Position numbers and translations under genes: made by a program. A DNA stretch of 64,000 nt, taken from contig JAHEWK010000006.1 in assembly GCA_020740775.1 (NCBI GenBank), positions 1,922,001 to 1,986,000 on the forward strand. Reading direction: 5' to 3'. Shown here piece by piece: positions 1-10,643 of this stretch. The notes beneath the pieces were generated by a model. That model was not told where the DNA came from. It ran no database searches and was given only the letters and a program-made list of their open reading frames with translations. The number at the start of each line of letters is the position of its first letter. Position 1 is the first letter of the stretch. The DNA comes from Ilyonectria destructans (Eukaryota; Ascomycota; Sordariomycetes; Hypocreales; Nectriaceae).

Positions 1-3000
1 TTCTGCCCGAGTTGTGGGATTGAGAATGGCGGCGCCTGCGGCGTCTCTCTGGGTCTCTGGAGGAGCCAGATTCTCTGCTTTTGTCGTCTGTAAACAAGTC
101 AGCAACGGACTTGTGAAGTTCCTCATGCTCGTCGTCCTCGAAGCTCCGTCGTGAAGTAGAAGCAACTGGGGAGTAATAGTCCTCCGAATCCAACATCATC
201 TGGTGTCCCAAATTAGGTAGACGCTGCTGCTGTTCACGTTGGCTTAGAAGAGGCGGGCTGCTAGGGGGGCTCAGAGCCTCCGCTGCCGCATATATGACTA
301 CAGCAGCAGCAACCGTATCCTCGGCGCGCTGGATAGACATCTTGCGCTTTCGCCGGAGGGTATGAGCTCGCTGCATTCTTATCATTTCTGTATCAGGTAT
401 CACGATGCCAGGGGTTGGAGGCCGAGGTGCTGCCTCGGTTGGCGAGGATGGGGCCGGCAGAGGAACCTCCCTCTGCGGGAACCCTTCCTTCATGGAGGTA
501 CCCGGATTTCTAAGATCCAAGCGAGCCGGTGCCTTTGATCGAAGCCCTTCTTCAACCGTCGTGGTTGCGTGCTTGAGGCCTGGGTGGACAGGGGCCTTGG
601 ACGACTCGCCTTCGGTTGAAAAAGCACGATGTCTCAGGACGGGTCTGCTTTCAACTGCTCGACTTGCCACAGGCATGAAGATGGGTTCCTTGATATACAC
701 CTCCGTTCCTGGCCGTGGTCTTACAGGGCGCAAGGGTCCACGTCGTTGAGTGTCCAAGGAACGAGGAGGGTATTCGTGGTGAGAAGAATCCCTGGGGGCC
801 CATTCTCCATGCATCGCTTGCTTATCGGCAACTCTAGAGACTATTGCGGCACCAGCGGCGCCCGCTGCGAAACCCTCCCGCGCAAGAGACGGACCATTAG
901 AGGTGCGGTATGATGATGACCTGGCGGGCCTCGGGGGACTTTCCATCCTTGGGGGGCTGTCGACATCGGGTGGACTTTCAACCTTTGGGGGCCTTTCAAC
1001 CACGGGAGGCCTTACAGCAACCGGAGGTTCGTCCATCGAATCATCAGATTCTGTGTCTGTATCTTCGTCCACAGGTAGCCGCTCGATGACAAGTTCGCGA
1101 GCGGAAGGCTTGACGGGTTCCTCAAAAGGAGATTCATTTGCGATACTCTTGGGCATTGGCACTTGGCTGGTGGAGACATCAAGCCGAGCCGCTGATGGAG
1201 GCAGGGACCGCTCTTTATCTGACTGGACAGGTGTAGCCTGTTCAAGAGCCGCTGCAACCGAGAGACCTCGGTAGTCAAACTCATCATCCGAATCAGAGTC
1301 AGATTCAGCTTCAGGTGTCTTGGTAGCACGCTCTGGTGAGGCTAGAGACCTCTCTCCCTGTGGAGAGACAGTTGTGACGTGTTCGGGGGCCGCTACAACC
1401 AGGAGACCTTGATGATCAGACTCGTCGTCAGACTCAGAATCGGATTCGACCGAGGGAACACGCTCCGGGGTTGGTGCATTGTCTCTATCAACAGGGTCGT
1501 GTTTTTCTGCGTGCAACTCAAGCTCCTCAGCTACATCCTTCTCGACAGCTTCAGGGATTGCCCTGGGTGATCTGGGCTCAGCTGGTCGTATAATCTCGGC
1601 AGCTTCATCCAAATCCGTGTCCGTATCGTCTGAGAAGGTAGGTTCCTCGTGGGGCTGCAGTTCAGTAGCTTCATCAACGACTTCCTCAGGATCAAAGGCA
1701 ACCTTGCGGTCAGCTGGGGACATAGCTCGACTCCCGTTATTCCCTGCAGCTTCCAAGAAAAACTTTTGTTCAACATCTGAATCGTCGTCTTCGAGGTCAC
1801 TAGGAGGAAGTACAGGGCTCTCAATGGGGTTTCCGGCCTCTGTTGGAACTTCTTGGGATTCCAAGGGAGTCGCTAAAGAGCTCTCGCCCCCGTCGTCAAC
1901 ATCTGAGGCGACATCGGATGGCTCAAGCACCACATAGTCGAATTCGTGATCTCCCTCAATAATTTGTCTCTCTCGAATCTCGTGGGTCGATGTATCTTCC
2001 TCGAATTGTGGAGATACCAGAGTGGTAGCAGGAAGATTCTTAACTCTGTCTTGATTATTCTCATCGACATCGCTAAAATCGTCTGACTCGTCAATCTCAG
2101 ACTCGAGTAGCTCACTGGCCAGATCGACTTTGGTCGGCCGCTCCTGGGGCTCATCCTCTTCATCGGTCTCTGGATGGACGGAGGTGATGGCAGGCTCAGT
2201 TGAATGCTCCAGAACGCGTTGGCCAGGCGCAGGGATGGTTACAGCAGGAGTTTTGCCCTGCACGTCTTCCTCTTCATCCAGTTCTGAGATATCGTCATGA
2301 ATTTCCTTGGGGGCGATGTTCGGTGGGGCTGGCCTTGAGATATGGTTCGATTCCTCGGGTTCTGAAGCAGCTTCGTCCTCAGTGAGATGCATCTGATCTG
2401 CAGTAGCCAGTTCAGATGTAGTCTCGAGGGGGTAACTTGGAGGCAAAGAAGCGGATGGTTCTTCGATTATGAGAGGTTTCTCTTCAACCTCTCCAGTTAC
2501 TAGGATTGGAGAGGATTGCTCAGGGAAAACGCCCAGTTCCTCAGGTTCTGAAGCAACGTTGTCCGAATGAACAGATTCTTCTGTTACATCTTTCTCAGAA
2601 GATGAGTCTTGGGGGTCAATCTGGGCCATACGCGAGGCTAGGTCCTTGTCCATAATAGACTTGTCTTGGACCTCTTGGGGTAAGATCTCGCGTGAAGCAG
2701 GCGTCGAGATGGCAGTTGATTGCTCGGGCGTCAGCGTCGCACCTTCTTCATTGCCAACCAGCGCTTCTGCAAGAGCTCTCTCCAGGGCTAGCTCTGGGAA
2801 ATTATTCGAGGATGTCTCCTCACCGGCGTGAGACTCTTCGTCGACAGGCCGAGCCTCGATTTTTGGAGAGGATGGGCTGGAGGCGGTAGGCAGCTGATCA
2901 GATCCCGAGACCCCAAAATCCCTAACGTCTTCAACCGCGGAAAACAGTTCTAGAGGACCAGCATTGGGCAACTCTTCTGGGGAAGAATTATCCTCAGCAG

Positions 3001-6000
3001 GAGGCTCGTTATCGACATCTTGAAAAGGGACATCTGGGGGAGAAGACTTGAGAGTGGTGATTGGCTGCTCAGGCTCTGAGGCCGCGTCTTCTTCAACAAT
3101 AGCGGTCTCTTCCGCAATCATGTCCTTTTCAGCAATCGGCTCCGGCTGTTCAGGTGCGTGCGGCTTGTCCCTGGTGCGTGGCTCTGGCGCTTCTTGGTCA
3201 ATGCCGTCTGGAGAGGGTGCACGAGAAGCGGGGTTTTGCTGCTCTAGCTCTGACGTGGCGTGCGCCTCTGGAGCGTTGCGTGGTTCCTGAATCTGAGTGG
3301 CGTCATCACCGTGTGGGAGCAAAGACTGTCTCAGATCCTCAGGGACTAACTCGATAACATTCTCATCCTTGGAAACCATGTCGGTGATGCCATGTGCTGA
3401 ATCGATTTCTTCGCCCTGGGTACGGTCGACTGGTCCCTTGGCGAGGATCTCAGGGTCGTGAGCAGGAGCGAGAGAAGATTGACGTTGTTCAGGCTCATCG
3501 AGCTCAGAGGAAAATTCCTCCGTCGTACCACCGTTTTCCAAAGCGGGTTCCTTGCGAGTTCCCTCAATCGCCTCTATCTCATCTCTGTGAACCTCGGCCT
3601 CTGGTTCTTGGGGCTCGAGGCCGGTGTTCACAGCATCCTGTCCCGGCTCTGTGGCCAATCTATTCGTATTTTGGCCCGAACTCGGCTCCTCCAACTCTGG
3701 CATCGTGATTTCTGTGACAGTTTCATCACCCTCTTCAGGTGGTGAAACATTCCTGAGCTCCTTCGTGGCTTCTTCTTCCTCCTCCGCAATTCCAGCCATC
3801 TCTGGCTGGGTCGATTCATCATTAACGACAGAGGTAAGTCCTGTATTCTCCTGGATGTGGGGTGTGTCCTGCTGTTCCTGGGTATCGTCTGAATGTAACA
3901 CCAAAACGCCATGATCCGAGTTCTCATGTAACTCCGAAGTGGAAACTCCCAAACGTTGCGGAAAATCAAGAGGGGTATCGTATAATGAATGTCGTTCCTC
4001 ACCTTTGTTTTCCTGCTTCTTTTCCTCGCCTGGAATAGGTCCTAGAGTGTCTTTGCTCTCCTCCGCTTCGGTAGCTTTGGCCTCGTCCTCGGTCTTCTTC
4101 TCTGCTTCTGCTGCTTTCTCTGGTTCAGGCTCGGGAGCTGGTTCGTCTTGAGGCTCATCGGATGGTTTAGCTTCCTCGGACTCTGGCGCTTCTTCGGTTG
4201 GTTTAGCATCCTCTTCAGGGGCCGGTAGTTCCTTGTCGACAGGCTTGTCGTCTGCGTCTATCGCAACAGCGGGCGCCTCCTCGGCTGGTTCGGTGTCTCC
4301 CTCGGGGGCCTTTGTTTCATCGGCTGGTTTGTCATCAGTGGCAGGTGTATCATCAACCGTTTTCTCTCCAGTTGCAGGGACCTCTTCAGGAGCAGGGGGA
4401 TCCTCCTGGGCCGGCTTGTCATCTGAGGGAGGTGCTTCCTCAGCTGGCTTTTCGTCAGTGGCAGGCGCCTCTTCAGCTGGCTTCTCTTCGGCAGTTTTGG
4501 CTTCTTCTTCAGGTTTGTCGTCAGTTGGGGGCGCCTCATCGGTAGGTTTGTCGTCCTCTTCGATGGCAGGTAGCACTTCCTCAGCTGGCTTCTCGTCAGT
4601 TGTAGGTGCTTCCTCCACCGGGGGGGCCTCGTCGACTGGCTTGTCGTCCTCTTCGATGGCAGGTGGCGCTTCGTCAGCTGGGGGCGCCTCATCAGTAGGC
4701 TTGTCGTCCTCTTCGATGGCAGGTGACGCTTCCTCAGCTGGCTTCTCATCAGTTGTAGGTGCCTCCTCCACCGGGGGGGCCTCGTCGGCTGGCTTGTCGT
4801 CAGTAGCAGGTGCTTCCTCAGCTGGTTTGGCCTCTTCCTCGGGCGCATGTGGAGCCTCGTCAGCTGGCTTGTCATCAGAGGCGGAAGCTTCATCAACAAT
4901 CTCAGTGACCTTGTCAGGCTTGTCATCGACTTCAACCGGGGAGGTGGGTGTCTCCTCCGGCTTCTCATCGTCACCGTTTTCTGCGGCCTTGTCAAGACTC
5001 TCGGGCTCCTTCTCAGGCTCTGATTCAGCAGCGAGAGGATCATCCTTTGCCACTTCCTCAGCCTCAAGCTCAGACTCGGGCTCTTCGGTCTTGCCGTCGT
5101 CTCCGTTCACCTGGGTGTTCACCTCGTCGGCGTCGGGCGTATCGGATTCTTTGTCAGCCTGGGAAGCCGAGTCGTCCTTCTCGTCGCCCGCATCCTTGCT
5201 CGGTTCTGGTTCAGATTGTTTCTCCACTGGTGGTTCCGTAGAATCGCTGGCTGGTTCCACTTCAGGTTCATTCTCAGCGAGAGCCTCAGGCTTGTCGTCT
5301 TCCGCAGGCTTGCTCTCTTCGGCAGGTTTGTCTTCTGCTTCCGCGGGCGTCTCTGCTTCAGCGGGCTTATCCTCAACTGCCTCTGCCTCCTTTTCGGCAG
5401 GAGTTTCAGAAGAATCTTTGGCGGGCACTGCTTCCGGTTCCTTCCCGGTAGGAGCTTCCGGCTTGTCGTCTTCGGCAGGTTTGTCTTCTGATTCAGCGGG
5501 CGTCTCTGCTTCGACAGGCTTATCCTCCTCGACGGGCTTGTCCTCAACTGCCTCTGTCTCCTTCTCCGCTGGAGTTTCAGAAGAATCTTTGGCGAACTCT
5601 GCTTCCGGTTCGTTCTCGGCAGGAGCCTCGGGCTTGTCGTCTTCAGCGGACTTGTCAAGTTCGGCAGCTTCGTTGTCTTCAGCAGCTTTATCTTCTGCTT
5701 CAGTGGGCGTCTGTGGTTCGACAAGCTTCTCTTCGGCAGGCTTCTCCTCGGCAGGCTTCTCCTCGGCAGGATTCACCTCCACTGCCTCTGTCTCCTTCTC
5801 ATCCGGAGTTTCAGGAGAATCGCCAATGGGTTCTGCTTCAGGTTCTTTCTCAGCAGGAGCCTCAAGCTTGTCGTCCTCAGCAGCTTTGTCATCTTCGGCA
5901 GCTTTGTCTTCTGCTTCGGCGGGCTGCTCTGCTTCGACAGGCTTCTCTTCCTCGACAGGCTTCTCCTCACTAGGTTTCTCCTCCACTGCCTCTGTCTCCT

Positions 6001-9000
6001 TCTCATCAGGAGTTTCAGGAGAATCACCAGTAGGTTCCGCTTCAGGTCGAGGAGCCTCAAGCTTGTCATCTTCAGCAGGCTTGCTCTCTTCGACAACTTT
6101 GTCTTCGGCTTCAGCGGGCTTCTCTGCTTCAGGAGACTTGCCCTCCTCAACAGGCTTCTCCTCGGCGGGTTCCTCCTCGGGTTTCTCTGGCCCCTTCTCG
6201 GCTGGAGTTTCAGGAGAATCGTCAGCGCGCTCCGCTTCTGATTCCTTCTCAGCAGGAGCCTCGAGTTTGTCATCTGCAGCAGGCTTTTCCTCAACTGCCT
6301 CTAGATCCTTCTCGGCCGAAGGTTCAAGCTTCTCAACTTCTGCCTCAGAATCGACGACAGGCTTCTCTTCAGCCTTCTCCTCGACAGGAGGTTCGGGGGT
6401 GCCGCCCTCGGCTACTGGGGGCGGCGAGGCCTCCTCAGCTTCAGACTCAGGAGCATCGCCAGCTTCTGAACCCTCGGTCTCTTTCGCTTTCTCCGCATCG
6501 GGTTGCTCTGCGGGAGGCTCGGGGGTGGCCGACTCTTCCTTGTCGACCTTCGACTCAGTATCGTCCTTAGCAGCCTCGGGTTCTGCTGCAGCCTCCGGAG
6601 CGGGAGCATCCTCGGTCTTAGTAGCTTCTTCAATAGGCTCCTCGAGTTTGGTCACTGGCTCGTCGTCCTTGACTTCCTCAGGCTTGACTTCAGGTTCAGG
6701 CTCAGGTTCAGGTTCTGTTACTGAGGTTTCGGTCTCCTGAAACTTGCCAGAGTCGGCATCCTCTGCATCCGAATCTGCTGAGGTAGCAGTCTCAGCAGGA
6801 GGTGCTTCATCTTTCTCGCCTTCCTCCTCGGTAGCCTTGCTTTCTTCGCCTGCAGCATTCGCGTCATTTGCATCTTGGTCGACCTTAGCAGAATCAACCT
6901 TTGTTGCATCAACAAAATCATCCTGGGGAGTGTCTTTCGCAGCCTCGGGTTCGGGGTCTGGTTGAGGAGGCGCATCTTCCTTGGATTCGACTGAAGTGGG
7001 CTCAGGTTCTGGGGTTGCTTCGTCCTGATCCTCGTTTGGTTTCTCAGTCGGAGGTGCATCAGCTGGCTTTTTGTTTTCAGCTTTGCTGTCGAGCTCTGCA
7101 TCATTCTCCTCTGGGATAGCCTTGTCATCGGAGTCCTTTTCCCTGAGTCTATCTTCCTTCCGGTCGTTGTCTGTTGCCGCAGGTTCTTCAGTTGGTGTCA
7201 GTGCCTCCGACTTTGTGTCCTCCTCAGGCTTGGAGGTTTCTTCAACGTCGGGTTCAGCATCCTTGGCTAGTTCGGATTCGGTGGTTGACTCTGCGGGGAC
7301 TTCGCCTTCGGACTCTAGAGGAGCGCTCTTCTCGTCCTCAACGACGACCTCTTCTTTGGCTGCGTCAGGCTCAGGTTCCTTTGGATCTTCTTCCTTGATC
7401 TCTTCAGCCGGTTCTGGAGCTGAATCGATGGCCGGTTTCTCTTCAGCTTCGGGCTCCTTCTCTGGCTTGTCATCAACCTTAGTCTCTTCTGCAGGAGTCT
7501 CGCTAGAATCGGGTTCATCCTTGGAGGCATCATCGTCATGAGCAGCAGGAGGAGCCACTTCAGCTACCTTTTCCTCATCGATGAATTTCTCCTCCGGCTC
7601 AGATTTGTTTCCGTCCGTAGATTTGTCCTCATCAGGAGGTGCAGATTCGGCGGATGCGGCGGCAGCAGCTTTCATCTCGGCTCGTTTCGTCGCATTTTCA
7701 GTCAAAATAGTAAAACGCTGAGTATCTGTCTTGTTGAGCTTGCGCTTCTTTGTCTTTGCCTTTTTGGCAGCCAAGGCAGCCAGTTCTGCCTCCTCCGAGG
7801 CGATAACGGCATCCTCAGCCTGCTGTGCAGCAGTGACTTCGGCCTCGGCAGCTTCCTGGGCAGCGGCTTCTTCTGCTGGAGCAAGCGTTTCCTCTTCATT
7901 GGGTGTTGACTCCTCGGCAGGAAGTGCGGATTCAGCAACCTTTTCCTCCTCAGATGGTGTTTCTTCGGCGGCCGGTACAGGAGGGTCCGCTACAGCAGGC
8001 TTTTCTTCCTCAGCAGCTTCCACTTCATCTGCTGGCTTGTCCTCCTCCGCAGGAGGTGTAGTTTCAGCAGGCTTGTCCTCATCTACAGGAGGTGCGGCTT
8101 CGGCAGGCTTGTTGTCCTCCGCAGGAGGTGTCGCCTCGACAGGCTTATCCTCCTCTGCAGAAGGTGTAGCTTCGGCAGTCTTCTCCTCTTCTCCAGGAGG
8201 TGTGGTTTCGGCAGCCTTATCCTCATGTGCAGAAGGTGTAACTTCAACAGGCGTATCCTCCTCTGTAGGAGGTGTTGTCTCAGTAGACTTGTCGTCCTCT
8301 GCAGAAGCTGTGGCTTCAGCAGACTTGTCCTCGTCAGCAGGAGTGTTGTCGGAAGTCTTTTCCTCTTCGACAGGAGGTGTAGTTTCAGCAGCCTTATCCT
8401 CATGTGCAGAAGGTGTAACTTCAACAGGCGTATCCTCCTCTGTAGGAGGTGTTGTCTCAGTAGACTTGTCGTCCTCTGCAGGGGGTGCGGCTTCAGCAAG
8501 TTTATCCTCCTTCTCTGCAGGGGATGTGGCTTCAGCAGGCTTATCCTCCTCCTCTGAAGGAGGTGTTGTCTCAGCAGGCTTGTCGTCTTCTGCAGGGGAT
8601 GTGGCTTCAGCAGGTTTATCCTCCTCCTCTGCAGAAGGTGCGGCTTCAGCAGACTTGTCGTCTTCTGCAGGGGATGCAGCTTCAGCAGGTTTATCCTCCT
8701 CCTCTGCAGGGGATGTTGCCTCAGCAGGCTTATCCTCCTCCTCTGCAGGGGATGTTGCCTCAGCAGGCTTAACCTCCTCTACAGAAGCTGTGGCTTCAGC
8801 AGACTTGTCCTCGTCAGCAGGAGTGTTGTCGGAAGGCTTTTCCTCTTCGACAGGAGGTGCAGATTCAGCGGCGACGGAGGCGGCGGCAGCTTTTGCCTCA
8901 GCTCGTTTCGTCGCATTTTCAGTCAGAATAGTAAAACGCTGAGTATCTGTCTTGTTGAGCTTGCGTTTCTTTGTCTTCGCCTTCTTGGCAGCCAGGGCAG

Positions 9001-10643
9001 CTAGCTCTGCCTCCTCTGAGGCGATAACGGCAGCCTCGGCTTCCTGAGCAGCAGGTCCTTCCTCTTCGATAAGTTTTGACTCCTCTGCAGGAGGTGTGAC
9101 TTCAGCAACCTTGTCGTCCTCGGAAGGTTTGTCCTCTTCGGCGGGTGTGTCTTCAGAAGTCTTTTCCTCATCGGCCGGAGGTGCTGCTTCAGAAGACTTC
9201 TCCTCTTCAAGGGGTTTGACATCATCGGCAGGTGTCACCTCCTCCACAGGTGTCACCTCCTCCACAGGTGTCACCTCCTCCACAGGTGTCACCTCCTCCA
9301 CAGGTGTCACCTCCTCCACAGGTGTCACCTCCTCCGCAGGCTTGGCCTCATCGGCGGGTTTGTCTTCTGTTTCACTGGGCTTCTCTGCTGCGGCAGGCTT
9401 GTCCTCCTCGTCAAGCTTGTCGTCTTCTGCGGGTTTGTCGTCGGGTTTATCATCATCTGAGGGTTTGTCTCCTTCTGCTGGTTTCTGGTCCTCGGCAGTG
9501 GGCGAATCTACCGCAGGAGCGTCTTCGGCTGGTTTGTCTTGCTCCGGCGTCTCGGCAGCCTCTTCTTCAGGTTTCGAATCCTCAACCGGCGGTGTGTCGT
9601 CTGAAGGAGGGGAAGGCGCATCATCTGCTGGCTTGCCCTCAGCCTCAGCATCAAGAGCCTTGGGCGCTTCTTCGTCCTTGCCCTCGGCGGGGGCTTCTGG
9701 CTCAGACTCAGGAGCGGGGGCACTACTCTCAGCTTCCTTTTCAACCGGAGGAGCAGGCGGCGGGTCGGCGGCTTCTTCTTCCGCTGGTAATGACTTCGAC
9801 TTGCTTTTGGACTTGACGGTCTTGGCAACCTTCTCTTTGTCTTTCTTGTCCTTCTTCTTGTCCTTCTTGCTCTTGCTCTTCTTCGACTTTGAAGTGGAAG
9901 CTGACGGGTCCTCGTCTTCTTTCTCCTCTTTAGCCGGGATCTCTTCTTCAGCAAATGTCACTCCCTTTGAAGGTGGCTCCTCTTTGGGTGAGTCGTCTTT
10001 GGGCGAGTCGTCGTTGGGTGACTCTTCTGGTGGTGACGCTTCCTCGGCAGGTTTTTCTTCTGCAGCGGGCGTCTCTTTCTCGTGAGGTAAGTCGTCTTTG
10101 GGTTTTGACTCCTCAGGGGCGTCTTCTGTGGCGGGTTTCTCTCCTTCAGCAGGCTTCGGTTCTTCGGAAGGCTTCTCCTCAATGTCCTGGTCTTCCGTTG
10201 GGGGTGCCTCTTCGGCCTTAGCTGTGTCGTCGTCGGCCTTCTTTTCCTCCTCAACTGTGGGCGGGAGGGCGGGCGCAGCTGGTTCTGCCTTCCCTTTCCC
10301 CTTCTTCTTCTTCTTGCCAGCCTTCTTCTTGTCCTTCTTGGACAAAGTCGCTGAAGACTCTGCAACCTCCGTGGGCACTCTCATGAGCAGCTCATTTTGT
10401 TGCCACTCCTCACCTATTTTGTTGTGAATTCAGTAAATTTGAGCGACGTCCAGCATGGATTGATTCACTCACCTTGACCCGCGGCGGCAGGATCCTGCTC
10501 CACGTCTGAATCTTCTCCCGTGGTATATCGAACATTTGAAAAGTCGGAGACCTGCACAGAGGACCAATCAAAATTAGTCCTATATGGACAGTAGTCGATG
10601 CCATGACCGGGACTCATACTTGCGCTTCCCTGTCTCCTGACAT
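1..10643 (-). CDS. Giant acidic low-complexity protein, C-terminus outside window
   Basis: Three exons are visible: 10643-10620 (ATG, 8 codons), 10551-10473 and 10413 to the left edge. Introns have GTATGA...CAG and GTGAGT...TAG ends and phases match. About 3,500 codons lie in the window without a stop. The protein starts MSGDREAQ, then VSDFSNVRYTTGEDSDVEQD. It has a Lys/Ser tract (residues ~208-244), six VEEVTP-type repeats (~393-429), then thousands of residues rich in Glu, Ala, Pro, Asp, Ser and Lys. Nearer the left edge are less repetitive DSDSDDE repeats and Arg-rich stretches. No enzyme domain, signal peptide or membrane segment is visible; it is presumably disordered. Giant proteins of this composition in Pezizomycotina are often labelled involucrin-repeat proteins and include the Woronin-body tether Leashin (LAH). 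Assignment to LAH is only a guess: the N-terminus is not the LAH start I recall, though Neurospora splits LAH into two genes. Gene structure is firm, function unknown. Confidence 0.85.
7675..9050 (-). repeat. Pair of ~150-bp near-identical islands 1,221 bp apart
   Basis: About 150 bp at 7675-7830 and 8897-9050 are nearly identical, offset by 1,221 bp (407 codons). Both encode a Lys/Ala-rich island containing LNKTDTQRFTILTENATKRA, at residues ~900-950 and ~495-545 of the giant protein. The island has hydrophobic and aromatic residues that the surrounding Glu/Pro/Ala/Ser sequence lacks, so it may be a short folding or binding motif. Confidence 0.9.
8205..8485 (-). repeat. 180-bp internal segmental duplication in giant gene
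   Basis: The stretch beginning near 8221 recurs almost unchanged near 8401, an offset of 180 bp or 60 codons. It covers more than 80 bp of identity and the same reading frame. A further copy of the segment at about 8303-8380 recurs at about 8783-8860. These copies show that the acidic region grew by in-frame duplication. Confidence 0.85.
9230..9337 (-). repeat. 18-bp in-frame tandem repeat, six copies
   Basis: Six head-to-tail copies of an 18-bp unit, each encoding the hexapeptide V-E-E-V-T-P, lie inside the giant acidic protein gene. Five copies are perfect and the sixth differs by one base (Ala for Val). Because the unit is a multiple of three, copy-number change would keep the frame. Confidence 0.95.

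Noticed and set aside
4233..6740. 835-codon Ser/Gly/Ala-rich open frame on the plus strand (and similar ones at 7731-8942 and 9096-10085)
   Set aside because: It is the antisense of the acidic repeats: Glu/Ala/Pro/Lys codons read backwards as Ser/Gly/Ala. The minus-strand frame is open for more than 10 kb, has proper 5' splice sites and a sensible N-terminus.
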